A stretch of 64,000 nucleotides of DNA, taken from the NCBI RefSeq assembly GCF_002022505.1, contig NZ_CP019781.1:1054001-1118000 (forward strand). Reading direction: 5' to 3'. The position numbers were made by a program, and so were the translations under genes. Position 1 is the first letter of the stretch; each line of letters opens with the position of its first letter. Source of the stretch: Bartonella sp. WD16.2. GTDB taxonomy: Bacteria > Pseudomonadota > Alphaproteobacteria > Rhizobiales > Rhizobiaceae. Positions 1 through 12,573 of the stretch are shown here, piece after piece. The notes beneath the pieces are model-generated. The model made no database searches. It was given only the letters and a program-made list of their open reading frames with translations, and had not been told where the DNA came from.

Positions 1-588
1 AAATGCAATTTTCATATTGTTGCGATTGATTATGGCATTAAGCGCAATATACTCCGCCTTATGGCAACACAAGGTGCGCGTATTACTGTTGTGCCAGCAC
101 ATACAAACGCAGAAGAAATTCTGGCAATGAATCCTGATGGCATTTTTCTTTCCAATGGACCAGGAGATCCATCTGCCACAGCCGCGTATGCAGTTCCAAC
201 TATAAAAAAACTAATTGACTGTAATATCCCACTTTTTGGCATATGTCTTGGCCATCAACTTCTTGCCCTTTCTGTTGGAGCTAAAACCATAAAAATGCAT
301 CAAGGACATCATGGAGCAAATCACCCTGTAAAAGACCTTACCACCGGAAAAGTGGAAATTACATCAATGAATCATAGTTTCACCGTAGATGCAGCGTCTC
401 TACCAAAACACGTTGAAGAAACACATATTTCTCTCTTTGATGGCTCAAATTGTGGTATTCAGATTATTGGAAAACCAGTTTTTTCTGTCCAACATCATCC
501 TGAAGCTTCCCCTGGACCACAAGACAGTCAATATCTTTTCCAGCGTTTTCATAATCTGATCGTAGAATATAAAAAACAGCTTAATTAA
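1..588 (+). CDS. carA: Carbamoyl-phosphate synthase small subunit, C-terminal part
   Basis: This is the glutaminase subunit of carbamoyl-phosphate synthase. It releases ammonia from glutamine and passes it to the large subunit for pyrimidine and arginine synthesis. The reading frame is open from base 1, so the N-terminal domain lies outside the window. The visible part is the class I glutamine amidotransferase domain. It has the nucleophile elbow GICLGHQ with the catalytic Cys codon at 244-246, and the His/Glu pair in the [10 protein letters not shown] segment near the end. An ATG at 61 is internal and not the start, because the residues before it ([11 protein letters not shown]) are conserved CarA sequence. 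The partner carB follows about 2.5 kb downstream on the same strand, separated by a broken transporter gene and a gene-free region. Confidence 0.96.
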   Translation, partial: KCNFHIVAIDYGIKRNILRLMATQGARITVVPAHTNAEEILAMNPDGIFLSNGPGDPSATAAYAVPTIKKLIDCNIPLFGICLGHQLLALSVGAKTIKMHQGHHGANHPVKDLTTGKVEITSMNHSFTVDAASLPKHVEETHISLFDGSNCGIQIIGKPVFSVQHHPEASPGPQDSQYLFQRFHNLIVEYKKQLN

Positions 589-700
589 TTTGAATTTCTT
601 ACCAAACATTGATCCCTTTACTACATTCAAACATACCGGCCTTTGAAATAACAAAATAGCTAAATTCGTTTATAGAATACAGGAGTTACATTTTATTGAA

Positions 701-1968
701 TTATTTCGGTAAAATATCTCTAGGAAGTTCTTTTAGAGACTGTCTTACCGAAAAAGCAAATACTAAAATTGCTAAAAAAAGCATGCAGAAGCTCCCAGCA
801 AAAGGTGCACCAGAAAAATGAAATACTGCATTTTTATGTGTAAATTGTTCAAAGAGAAATGTATAAAAAATGGGCCCAATTATCAAGCTTAACGAAGTAA
901 TGGATGTCATTACTCCCTGCAATTCTCCTTGTGCATTCGCCGGTACTTGTGCTGCAGCAATAGAACGTATAGGTGCGTGAACAAGATATTCAAGCACTGT
1001 ACATACAAAAACGACATAAACCATCCACCCTTGCACCGCAAACATATAACCAAGCATAGCAATTAATGCAAAAAAGAGTCCTATCATAGTCATGTGCCAA
1101 TCGCTCCAGCGCTTAGAAAAATATGGTAAAATAAGAACCATCACAACAATCTGGCCTACACCAAAAATACTATAAGACAATCCAATAGAAAATGTGCTCC
1201 AATCATAACGTTCTTTAGCAATAAATGCCCAAACACTCGGCCATACAGCTTCTGCAAGCCAATAAAGAAAAAAGCTAACAACATCCAAATAACTGCTGGG
1301 TATTGTCTAAGTTGCAAAAGTGCACCTAAAGGATTAGCACGCTTAATATCAAAACGGCGTCTATCATGCATAGCAAGAGTTTCTGGAAGCATAAACCACG
1401 CAAAAATAAAATTAACAAATGAACAAGCAGCTGCGAAATAAAAAGGCAAGTGCAACTCAAATTGGCCTAAAAAGCCACCAATAAGAGAGCCTATAATAAA
1501 TCCTACTCCAAATGCCATTCCTATCATACCAAAATTACGTGTACGAGTTTTATCATCTGATATATCTGCTAAATAAGCTGAACAAGTTGCAAAGCTAGCA
1601 CCACTTATCCCCGATAAAAGACGCCCAATAAACAACATAGAATAACTCCATGCTATAGCGCATATAAAATTATCAATAGCAAAACTGATAATAGAAATAA
1701 GCAAAATAGGACGCCGACCATAGCGGTCAGAAAAATTACCAATCAAGGGAGCAAACAAAAATTGCATTACTGAATAGACTGCCAGTAATATACCCCCATT
1801 TATGGAAACCTTACTAAGATCCTCTCCAGTCAAATAACGAAGATATTCAGGCAAAACAGGACTAACAATTGCAATACCAATAATATCTAATAACAGAGTA
1901 ATAAAAACTATAATGAGCCCACTACGGATAAACTTCGGATCAAGCTTTCGATCTTTCACAGTATGCAT
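701..1968 (-). pseudogene. MFS drug/tetracycline-type transporter, frameshifted
   Basis: This is a major facilitator superfamily efflux transporter of the TCR/Tet type, probably a proton-driven drug exporter. It is split into two frames. Bases 1968-1275 encode the N-terminal half, with the family motif NFSDRYGRRP after the second membrane helix. Bases 1267-701 encode the C-terminal half. At 1268-1273 there is a run of six A on the plus strand (six T in the gene). With a seventh T the frames join into LLAFFLYWLAEAVWPSVW, which is normal for the family. Joined, the protein is about 420 residues with about twelve membrane segments, the expected length. Without the extra base the first half runs about 45 residues into an unrelated frame. 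Either the gene is dead or the assembly lacks one base. Confidence 0.85.
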
Positions 1969-3065
1969 ATTTCTTCGCCCCTGTTTTTTAGACCTTACTT
2001 ATTTTTAGAGCCGCCCAAAAACATAACTCGAGTTCCATATATAACAATAGCAAAATAAAAAAGGTTACGGAAAACATAAAAAATATAATATAAATTACTT
2101 ATTACTAAATTTTATAACCATGTCTAAACTATTCACCACACGTAAGAAGTTTGAATAAATCTCAAAACTCCATAACCGTGTATGTTTTTTTCAAAACATT
2201 ATCATTAATTTTGTTGCCCACGTTTAGTATTCTTACACCATCATTTTTGAAAAATCTTTTTTGTTGGTTAAATCAATCAAAATCTTAATGTAACAACCTT
2301 TGCAATTCTATCCATACAAGAAATATTAAAATTGCTATAAACCCATTGCATATTTATGCAGGTTATTTCTTAAAAGAACAATCAAATCCATACACAATAA
2401 CGTAAGTTCAGAAAATACCGCAGTGTGCGATTTTGGTATCACTATTTAGTTTGGAATGCACCATTAAAATAAAAACTACAATCAGCCAAATAGTGATAAA
2501 ACCAACAACAAAGATGCAATCTACAAATAAATACCAATATAAGTTCTTGCGAACACGTGTTATATCAGCAGAAAATTACAGCCAAGTATCTTTCTAGCAA
2601 TGTTGAACATTTATCACCGTGTTTATAAAGAGAGCTCTATTTTGAACGTCATCACTAAAGAGAACACAATCAAAATCATCATCCAAAAATTTAATAAGGA
2701 TAATCAGCATAAGCATGCTACAGTTATTGCTGCAGACAAACAGCTTAATTTCTATCTGTCTAAATTCTATTTACGATCAGCAGCTGTTTATATCTTCCAA
2801 ACACGGTAGTCTTCAATACACTGATTTGAACGTGCTTTTTTCCAATGCATTATTGTCTTTTTTATCAAAAAACACACTTTCACAGCTATATAAAGTTTAT
2901 CACAATAAAGAAGATATTGATTTCCAATTTTTATAAAAAAGCAATGGAAAAAACATTTTATGGATTACTTTCTTCGTTTATTAACCTATAAAGTGATTTT
3001 AGCCTTAAAATTTTCAATATTCTGCCTGCCACAACCGCGCACAGAAATTTGTGATAGGAAAAAAC
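1969..3065. other. Gene-free AT-rich region between the MFS gene and carB
   Basis: About 1.1 kb with no recognisable gene. Two short overlapping plus-strand reading frames, 2600-2809 (69 codons) and 2715-2936 (73 codons), resemble no family I know and have no clear ribosome binding site. They may be chance or remnants of a decayed gene. The carB promoter is presumably near the right end. An inverted repeat at 2437-2498 is listed separately. Confidence 0.5.
2437..2498. repeat. Inverted repeat with 11-bp arms
   Basis: The arm TATCACTATTT at 2437-2447 is matched by its reverse complement AAATAGTGATA at 2488-2498, with a 40-bp spacer. The flanking GG/CC bases add some further pairing. There is no T-tract, so it is not a standard terminator. 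It could be a protein-binding site or a remnant, and its function is unknown. Confidence 0.5.
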
Positions 3066-6000
3066 ATGCCAAAACGTACAGATATAAAATCTATCCTTAT
3101 TATTGGGGCAGGACCTATTATTATTGGCCAGGCATGTGAATTTGACTATTCAGGTACACAAGCTTGTAAAGCTTTAAAGGAAGAAGGCTACCGAATTATT
3201 CTAGTCAATTCTAATCCTGCCACCATTATGACTGATCCAGATTTAGCTAACGCAACTTATATTGAACCCATCACCCCAGAAGTAGTCGCAAAAATTATTG
3301 CTTATGAACGCCCCGACGCTCTTTTACCTACTATGGGAGGACAAACAGCACTTAATACAGCTTTATCATTAAAGCGTATGGGAATTTTAGACCGCTATAA
3401 CGTTGAAATGATTGGAGCTAATGCTGACGTTATTGATAAAGCCGAAGATCGTGCTTTATTTCGCAAATCAATGGCAAAAATCGGTTTAGAAACACCGCGT
3501 TCTATGTTAGCCAATGCAACCGAACTCAAAGAAGAAGATCGTCGATTATACGAAAAAAGACGTAATGAACTGAAAACTGAACTTTCCGGTGACGCACTTG
3601 AGCAAGCATTAGAAAAACTTGATCACAATTGGTATCATACAGAAGCTGATCGTAAACAACGTTATATAGCACATGCCACAGCAAAAGCAGTTCAAGCTCT
3701 TGATATTATTGGCCTTCCAGTTATCATTCGCCCTTCATTCACGCTTGGTGGCACAGGCGGTGGTATCGCTTATAATCGATCTGAATTTTATGAAATAATT
3801 GAACGTGGTCTTGAAGCATCTCCCACAACGGAAATTCTGATTGAAGAAAGTGTTTTGGGGTGGAAAGAGTATGAAATGGAAATTGTCCGCGATAAACAAG
3901 ATAATTGTATTATCGTTTGTTCCATTGAAAATATTGATCCTATGGGTGTCCACACTGGTGATTCTATTACCGTTTCCCCTGCTCTTACCTTAACTGATAA
4001 AGAATACCAAATCATGCGCAATGCCTCAATTGCCGTATTGCGTGAAATCGGCATCGAAACCGGTGGAGCTAATGTACAATTTGCTGTCAATCCCGAAAAT
4101 GGTCGTTTAATCGTCATTGAAATGAACCCACGTGTTTCACGCTCTTCAGCACTTGCTTCAAAAGCAACAGGTTTTCCAATTGCCAAGGTGGCAGCCAAAT
4201 TAGCGGTTGGCTATACACTTGATGAATTAAAAACGATATTACGGGTGGTATAACACCAGCGTCATTTGAACCCTCTATCGATTATATTGTCACCAAAATC
4301 CCTCGTTTTGCTTTTGAAAAATTTCCCGGTTCATCACCTGTCTTAACCACTGCAATGAAATCTGTAGGGGAAGTCATGGCAATTGGTCGTACTTTTCAAG
4401 AATCATTACAAAAGGCGCTCCGTGGACTTGAAACAGGTCTTACCGGCCTTGATGAAATTGAGCTTCCTGAACATGCTGAAGGTGATGAAAATAATTCTAT
4501 ACGTTCAGCTATCGCAATACCAAGTCCTAATCGTCTACGTTATGTGGCTCAAGCAATGCGCATGGGCTTACCCTTAAATGAAATCTACCAAATAAGCAAA
4601 ATTGATCCATGGTTTTTAGAGCAAATAGCTTCCATCGTTGAAATGGAACAGCGTATTCGCATTCACGGTCTTCCTCAAGACGCAGACAATCTACGTATGT
4701 TAAAAGCTATGGGCTTTTCGGACGCACGTTTAGCTAACCTTACAGGACAAGAGCCAGACAATATTGCTGCTCTACGTAAATCACTTAATGTTAAACATGT
4801 GTTTAAGCGGATTGATACTTGTGCCGCTGAATTTGCTTCACCTACAGCTTATATGTATTCAACCTATGAAACACCTTTTGCAGGGATAACATGTTCAGAA
4901 GCATATGTTTCCAAACGCAAAAAAATTGTCATTTTGGGTGGAGGTCCAAACCGCATCGGCCAAGGAATTGAATTTGATTATTGTTGTTGTCATGCCGCTT
5001 TTGCCTTGCGTGATGCAGGCTTTGAAGCCATCATGATTAACTGCAACCCCGAAACTGTTTCGACCGACTATGATACATCTGACCGTCTTTATTTCGAACC
5101 TTTAACAACAGAAGATGTTTTAGCTGTTTTAGAAACGGAACAAGAAAAAGGCGAGTTGATTGGAGTTATCGTTCAATTTGGTGGACAAACACCGTTGAAA
5201 CTAGCAAATGCATTAGAAAAAAATAACATTCCCATTTTAGGTACTTCACCTGATGCTATTGACCTAGCAGAAGATAGAGATCGCTTTCAACAATTATTAT
5301 TTAAGCTTAACTTAAAACAACCAAAAAATGGTATTACTCATTCAATTGAACAAGCACGTCTTATCGCTCATGACCTAGGATTTCCATTAGTTGTACGCCC
5401 TTCTTATGTTTTAGGTGGACGTGCCATGCAAATTATTCGTGATGAACGCAGCTTGCAAAATTATCTGCTTGAAACAGTTCCTGAATTAGTTTCAGAAGAT
5501 CTCAAAGCCTGTTATCCTAACGACACAACAAAGCAGATCAACACATTGCTGAGTAAAAACCCACTTTTATTTGATACCTATCTAACACAAGCTATTGAAG
5601 TTGATGTTGATTGTCTGTGCGATGGTGAAGAAACACTGATTGTTGGCATTATGGAACATATTGAAGAAGCAGGTATCCATTCTGGCGATTCAGCTTGTTC
5701 TTTACCCGTAAACACACTTTCACGTGAATTGGTCTCTGAATTAGAGCGTCAAACTAAAGCATTAGCACAAGCACTTCATGTTGTGGGCTTAATGAATGTA
5801 CAATATGCCATCAAAGATAGAGTGATTTATGTTTTAGAAGTCAATCCCCGTGCTTCGCGTACTGTTCCATTTGTTGCAAAAACTATTGGCCGACCAATTG
5901 CTAAAATTGCTGCACGTATTATGGCGGGAGAAAAACTTCATAGTGCACTTCAAGCTTACGGTGAATTACCTTCTACACCCCAAAAACAGCATATCACCGT

Positions 6001-6550
6001 CAAAGAAGCGGTCTTTCCTTTCGATCGTTTTCCTGGTGTAGATACGCTGCTTGGTCCGGAAATGCGTTCAACTGGAGAAGTTATGGGAGTCGATTACGAA
6101 TTTGCACTTGCTTTTGCTAAAGCACAGCTTGGGGCTGGTGTTGATCTTCCATATGAGGGAACTGTATTTGTTTCCGTGAAAGATGAAGATAAAAAACGTA
6201 TCCTCAAGTGCGTCAAACGTTTAACTGAGCTTGGTTTTTCTGTTTTAGCAACAAGCGGAACACAAAAATTTCTGGGCTCCCATGGTGTCAAAGCCCAAAA
6301 AATTAATAAGGTGCTAGAAGGTCATCCTCATATTGAAGATGCCATTCGCAATCGGCAAATCCAATTGATTTTTAATACAACAAATACAGCCAGTGCCATT
6401 TCAGACTCTAAATCATTACGCCAAGCAACACTCATGCAAAAAGTACCCTATTACACAACAATAGCTGGAGCTGAAGCCGCAGTACAAGCCATTGAAGCAC
6501 TTAAATCCAATTATTTAGAAGTACGTCCGCTACAAAGTTATTTTGCTTAA
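3066..6550 (+). pseudogene. carB: Carbamoyl-phosphate synthase large subunit, split by one frameshift
   Basis: This is the synthetase subunit that makes carbamoyl phosphate from bicarbonate, ammonia and two ATP. The first frame runs from the ATG at 3066 (preceded by TAGGA; a GTG at 3051 is less likely) to about 4233. The second runs from about 4234 to 6550. At 4229-4233 there is a run of five A. Six A would give [18 protein letters not shown], the normal CarB sequence, and restore about 1160 codons, the usual length. The 101 bases between the listed frames also read as CarB ([19 protein letters not shown]) in the second frame. Visible domains are the first ATP-grasp half, the oligomerisation region, the second ATP-grasp half ([18 protein letters not shown]) and a C-terminal methylglyoxal-synthase-like regulatory domain ([11 protein letters not shown]). 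Only one base is wrong in about 3.5 kb, so an assembly error is a serious possibility. If real, de novo carbamoyl phosphate synthesis would be lost. Confidence 0.93.
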
Positions 6551-6804
6551 GATTTGAACTGCACTTACAAAACATAACGTTTATTACTTCTTACTCACCT
6601 TTTCTTTGCATAAAAATAGTGATAAGACTTGTTTCTTATTCAAAAGTCTTTTATCATTATTGCGATCGGATTTTCGGTTACGTGACTTTTTTCCTGTGCA
6701 TACGCATTTTTGACAAAACTTCTCCTGCCTAATTTCGATTTATAGCCATATTGAAAGCTCTTAGCTTCAATATATGATAACATTTTATATACAAGGAGTT
6801 TCCT

Positions 6805-7014
6805 ATGTCTACAGGAACAGTCAAGTGGTTTAATACAATAAAAGGTTTTGGTTTTATCCAACCCAATGATGGGAGTGCAGATGTATTCGTACATATTTCT
6901 GCTGTTGAACGCTCTGGTTTGAGTAACCTTAATGAAGGGCAGAAAATTTCTTATGAAGTTGTTCAAGATCATCGCTCAGGAAAATTTACTGCTGGAAATC
7001 TTGCAGTTCTTTAA
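6805..7014 (+). CDS. Cold-shock domain protein (CspA family)
   Basis: A small single-stranded nucleic-acid-binding protein of 69 residues, the normal length for the family. It acts as an RNA chaperone in the cytoplasm. It has a complete five-strand cold-shock domain: GTVKWFN at the start, the RNP1 motif KGFGFI and the RNP2-like motif VFVHIS, ending GNLAVL. The start at 6805 is well supported by AAGGAG eight bases upstream. It stands alone with its own terminator at 7042-7072. The upstream region (6551-6804) could hold a long cold-shock-type 5' leader, but I cannot show this. A decayed relative lies at 18784-18918. Confidence 0.95.
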   Translation: MSTGTVKWFNTIKGFGFIQPNDGSADVFVHISAVERSGLSNLNEGQKISYEVVQDHRSGKFTAGNLAVL

Positions 7015-7041
7015 ATTCAAGCTTATTTTGTTTTTAAAAAT

Positions 7042-7072
7042 CTCGTCTTCACAGACGAGGTTTTTATTTTTT
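7042..7072 (+). terminator. Rho-independent terminator of the cold-shock gene
   Basis: The stem CTCGTCT (7042-7048) pairs with AGACGAG (7053-7059) around a TCAC loop and is followed by a T-rich tract at 7061-7072. It sits 28 bases after the stop codon. Confidence 0.9.
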
Positions 7073-8692
<1,620 letters not shown>

Positions 8693-8967
8693 AAAGTTCT
8701 GAACCATTTTTCATATTTAAAAGCAAAAATTAGATATATGCTCGCTTAATTTTCTAGACCTGTAGAGATAAAACCAATCTAACAGATCTTTGCAGAGAAA
8801 TACCTAAAAAGTAATAGAAGTAGACATAACCAAGAAGTAATAGATTTATAGCATTTTACAAAGAATGAAGCATAATAAAAACTTAAAGTGAGCTGCTGTA
8901 CACTAAACACATAGCTCATTAAAGTTTTTTACTTTAATTACCCAATAGTTTAAAAAACATCATTTTA

Positions 8968-9873
8968 TTAAAAAGACCATTTACGAGCTTTTAGAAAAAT
9001 ATAATCTCGGAAAGCATTGAGCTTTGCCGAATTTTTCAAAGCGTCAGGATAACAAAAAAAGGTATCAAAAGAGGGAATATCAACCATATCAGGAAAAAGA
9101 CGTACAAGCTGCTCATTGTTATGAGCAATATAATCGGGAAGCACAGCAATACCAAAATCACGCATAAGCGCATTCTTGATCGAAATAATATTATTAATTT
9201 GTAAGACTGAAACACGCAAAGAGCCATCACTTCTCCCTGCTTTTTCCAACCAATTCAAACCAGACAAATAAGAAGGGACAGGTTCACCAAATGAAATAAT
9301 GCGATGTGAATCTAGTTCAGATAATCTCTCTGGCTTTCCATAAGTTGCAATATAATTTACCGAAGCATAAACATGCATATGAACCGTAAATAATTTTCTT
9401 TGTATAAGACCAGGTTGTTGAGGTTGACGTAAGCGAACTGCGCAATCTGCATAACGTATTGTTAAATCAATCTCTTTATCATCAAGCAAAAGTTGTACTT
9501 GCATATCGGGATAAAGACTAAGAAATTCATGCACACGCTCCGCAAGCCAACCCGCCCCCATTCCAAAAGTTGATGTAACGCGTAAACGCCCTGTTGGCTT
9601 CTTGCTGCTTTCATTTAATTGCGAACGCGCATTTTCAAGTTTCATTAAAACATCATAAGCGGTACGGTAGAGAATTTCGCCCTGTTCTGTTAAAATTAAA
9701 CCACGTGCATGACGTTGAAACAAGGGAACACCAACATCTTGTTCTAAAGCAGCGACCTGTCGTGAAATTGCTGATTGAGACAAATGAAGCTTTTCAGCTG
9801 CATGCGTAAAAGAACCTGCTTCTGCTGCAGCATGAAAAACTCTTAATTTATCCCAATCCAACGGTGAAGTCAC
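8968..9873 (-). CDS. lsrB: LysR-family regulator, LsrB/VtlR-like
   Basis: A LysR-type transcription factor of 301 residues, starting at GTG. Residues 7-66 form the winged helix-turn-helix (LRVFHAAAEAGSFTHAAEKL, then LSQSAISRQVAALEQ). The rest is the periplasmic-binding-protein-like effector domain, beginning near GRLRVTSTFGMGAGWLAER. The gene lies directly downstream of trxB on the same strand with a 52-base gap. That is the arrangement I recall for lsrB in Sinorhizobium, whose Brucella counterpart VtlR controls virulence-related small transcripts and sugar transport. The family and neighbourhood are clear. The LsrB/VtlR assignment rests on synteny and overall resemblance. A redox or envelope stress role would fit co-transcription with thioredoxin reductase. 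Confidence 0.85.
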   Translation of the reverse strand: MTSPLDWDKLRVFHAAAEAGSFTHAAEKLHLSQSAISRQVAALEQDVGVPLFQRHARGLILTEQGEILYRTAYDVLMKLENARSQLNESSKKPTGRLRVTSTFGMGAGWLAERVHEFLSLYPDMQVQLLLDDKEIDLTIRYADCAVRLRQPQQPGLIQRKLFTVHMHVYASVNYIATYGKPERLSELDSHRIISFGEPVPSYLSGLNWLEKAGRSDGSLRVSVLQINNIISIKNALMRDFGIAVLPDYIAHNNEQLVRLFPDMVDIPSFDTFFCYPDALKNSAKLNAFRDYIFLKARKWSF

Positions 9874-9925
9874 AATTTTTCTCTAATCTCTTTTACTAAC
9901 TAAATAATTGCTGTTTTAAAAACGC

Positions 9926-10879
9926 TTATGTGTGTAAATCTAAAAACCGTTCTGCCTCTAACGCAGCCATACATCCTCTTCCTGCAGCAGTCACAGCTTG
10001 ACGAAATACATCATCCGCTACATCCCCTGCAGCAAAAACGCCAGAAATGCTTGTAGCTGTTGAATCTGGTGCTGTCCATAAATAGCCACCTGGTTTTTGT
10101 TTCAATTGTCCTTCAAACAAAGAAACAGCAGGGTCATGTCCGATAGCAATAAATATCCCGTCTGCATCCACCTTAAGTTCTTGACCTGTTTTAATATTTT
10201 TAAGACGCGCTCCTGTCACAACAGCGCCCACTGATGAATTAGCTGGTAAACCAACAATTTCTTCTACTATATGGTCCCAAATAATACGCACATTATCGCG
10301 AGCAAATAATCTATCTTGCAAAATTTTTTCCGCACGAAAATGATCTCTCCGGTGAACTATACTAACACTTTTAGCCAAGTGTGATAAATAAAGTGCTTCT
10401 TCAACAGCTGTATTTCCACCACCTACAACAATAACATCTTTATCACGATAAAAAAAACCGTCACAAGTAGCACAAGCAGAAACACCACCGCCCATAAAAG
10501 TTTGTTCACTTTCCAAACCAAGCCAACGAGCTTGTGCTCCTGTTGCAATAATCAATGCATCACAACAATATTGTGTTCCTGAATCTCCATATAAAATAAA
10601 AGGACGTTTCGATAAATCAGCTTCTATAATACTATCATAAACAATTTCCGTACCCATATGCTCAGCTTGTTTTGCCATTTGTTCCATCAACCATGGCCCC
10701 TGAATTAAATTAGAAAAACCTGGGTAGTTTTCAACATCGGTTGTAATTGTCAACTGTCCACCCTGCTGCACTCCTGTAACCAAAACAGGCTTAAGCATTG
10801 CTCTTGCCGCATAGATTGCCGCTGTATAACCAGCCGGCCCCGAACCAATAATAAGAACGCGAATATGCGGTTTTGTCAT
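9926..10879 (-). CDS. trxB: Thioredoxin reductase
   Basis: A flavoenzyme that uses NADPH to reduce thioredoxin in the cytoplasm. Its 317 residues match the low-molecular-weight bacterial type. It has an N-terminal FAD-binding Rossmann motif (IIGSGPAGYTAAIYAARA), the redox-active CATC with cysteines at residues 136 and 139, and an NADPH-binding motif (VVGGGNTAVEEALYLS). The C-terminal FAD segment is GVFAAGDVADDVFRQAVTAA. It starts at ATG 10879 and probably shares a transcript with lsrB downstream. No unusual substitutions are seen in the motifs. Confidence 0.97.
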   Translation of the reverse strand: MTKPHIRVLIIGSGPAGYTAAIYAARAMLKPVLVTGVQQGGQLTITTDVENYPGFSNLIQGPWLMEQMAKQAEHMGTEIVYDSIIEADLSKRPFILYGDSGTQYCCDALIIATGAQARWLGLESEQTFMGGGVSACATCDGFFYRDKDVIVVGGGNTAVEEALYLSHLAKSVSIVHRRDHFRAEKILQDRLFARDNVRIIWDHIVEEIVGLPANSSVGAVVTGARLKNIKTGQELKVDADGIFIAIGHDPAVSLFEGQLKQKPGGYLWTAPDSTATSISGVFAAGDVADDVFRQAVTAAGRGCMAALEAERFLDLHT

Positions 10880-11127
10880 AAAATCCCTTTCTCTTTTATC
10901 CTCTTATATCTATAAATTATGATGAAAAATGTAGCCTTTTTAAAATATTTCTCTTACAATTCAAGCAAGTTATGGTTTACCTGTATTTTTTCAAGATCGA
11001 CTAAAGGTTGATTGCCAATTTATCATAGCTTGCTTACTATAGAGACTAAACTGTATCTTATATAAATTATATACACACTAATGAGTACAAAACCACAAAC
11101 AAAATAAAAAAGAGATAGGAAACGGTC

Positions 11128-12573
11128 ATTTTTCAGTTTATTATCAATATCTGTGCACGTTTTGCATTAATCATGGGAGTAGCAATGCTTTTGCCTGCTC
11201 TTGCAGATTTGCGTGATGGAAACCACAATTGGACAGTCTTTCTTTACTCTTGTGCTATAATTACCATGCTAGCAACACTGATTCTTTTAGCAACCAAAGG
11301 TGCTAGCTGCCGTTTTTCAGCACGCCTTGGTTTTACACTGACTATTTGCCTTTGGTTAACAGGTAGTATAGTGGGTGCTCTCCCTCTATATCTTTCTCCA
11401 CTCCCAATTTCTTTAGCAGGAGCGATTTTTGAATCTGTCTCTGGAATTACAACAACAGGTTCCACCATAATCACAGGTCTCGATAATCTCTCACGAAGTA
11501 TTTTGCTATGGCGTTCTCTTATCTGCTGGATAGGAGGTATTGGTTTTATTGGTCTAGCTTTATTGCTTTTACCTTCACTTCGTGTTGGGGGAGTACAACT
11601 TTTTCACATGGAATCATCAGATAAATCCGAAAAAATATTGCCCCGTATTAATCAAATCGCTAATGGAATTATCATTGCCTATATTGGTTTAACACTTGCT
11701 TGCATGCTCTCTTATTTTGCTGCTGGTATGACCTTATTTGATGCCATCAACCATGCAATGAGTACGATAGCAACTGCTGGGTTCTCAACCCACGATGCCT
11801 CATTTGGTTATTTTTCTGATAAGCCAGCCATCCTGATTGTTTCAACAATCTTCATGTTGCTTTCTGCTTTACCCTTTGTACTTTATGTAAAACTAGTACT
11901 TCCTGGCCAATCAAAACGCTCTATTGATCCACAAGTTATCGTTTTTCTAAATATTGTTTTCTTTTTCAGCTTTGCTTTAGCTGTATGGTTACAATCTCAG
12001 GACCATCTTACCTTTCATTGGACTTTTCTTGATGTGATTTTCCACTTTGTATCTATTATCAGCACCACCGGCTATAGCGCTGAAAATTATCAACTTTGGG
12101 GACCTTTTGCATTTGGTGTTTTTTTCATTGTTTCTTTTACAGGTGGGTGCGCTGGTTCTACCTCTGGTGGTATAAAAATCAACCGCTTAATTATTCTTTG
12201 GCGCATTGCACAAACAAATATGACAAAACTCCTTTCCCCTAATGCAGTTGTAAAAGTTCGCTATGATCATTCAAATATATCTAATGACATTGCTCAATCC
12301 GTTTTGCTTTTTGTATGCCTGTATATGTTTTGTCTTCTTATCGGCACTACACTTTTACTCACCACCGGGCTTGATTTCACTTCTGCTTTTACAGGCGTTT
12401 TAACTGCACTTTCAAATATAGGTCCAGGTTTTGGAGAAATTATTGGTCCTTCTGGTAATTTTACGACAATTAATGATAACGCTTTATGGATTTTAAGCTT
12501 TCTCATGCTAGCCGGTCGTCTCGAAATTATAACTATATTTGTATTTTTTATCCCTACTTTTTGGCGTGAGTAG
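11128..12573 (+). CDS. trkH: TrkH-type potassium uptake membrane subunit
   Basis: The potassium-translocating subunit of the Trk system, an inner-membrane protein normally paired with the NAD-binding regulator TrkA (not in this window). Several filter-type motifs are visible, such as SGITTTGSTII, STIATAGFSTHD, ISTTGYSAEN and SFTGGCAGSTSGGIKINR, with about ten membrane helices. The first ATG is at 11173, but the frame is open upstream from 11119 to that ATG. The 15 residues it adds (IFQFIINICARFALI) complete the first membrane helix and align with known TrkH N-termini. The best start is therefore the ATT at 11128, seven bases after AGGA. Either this is a genuine rare start or an original ATG has been lost. 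From 11128 the protein has 481 residues, the usual length. Confidence 0.92.
   Translation: MFQFIINICARFALIMGVAMLLPALADLRDGNHNWTVFLYSCAIITMLATLILLATKGASCRFSARLGFTLTICLWLTGSIVGALPLYLSPLPISLAGAIFESVSGITTTGSTIITGLDNLSRSILLWRSLICWIGGIGFIGLALLLLPSLRVGGVQLFHMESSDKSEKILPRINQIANGIIIAYIGLTLACMLSYFAAGMTLFDAINHAMSTIATAGFSTHDASFGYFSDKPAILIVSTIFMLLSALPFVLYVKLVLPGQSKRSIDPQVIVFLNIVFFFSFALAVWLQSQDHLTFHWTFLDVIFHFVSIISTTGYSAENYQLWGPFAFGVFFIVSFTGGCAGSTSGGIKINRLIILWRIAQTNMTKLLSPNAVVKVRYDHSNISNDIAQSVLLFVCLYMFCLLIGTTLLLTTGLDFTSAFTGVLTALSNIGPGFGEIIGPSGNFTTINDNALWILSFLMLAGRLEIITIFVFFIPTFWRE

Noticed and set aside
1268..1273. Phase variation as the cause of the homopolymer frameshifts
   Set aside because: The tracts are only five to seven bases, shorter than typical slippage switches, and affect housekeeping genes such as carB where switching makes little sense.
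3788..4198. 136-codon minus-strand frame inside carB
   Set aside because: Mirror of strongly conserved CarB coding sequence; no family resemblance of its own.
6640..6972. 110-codon minus-strand frame over the cold-shock gene
   Set aside because: The plus strand has a perfect cold-shock gene with ribosome binding site and terminator; the antisense frame has no family match.
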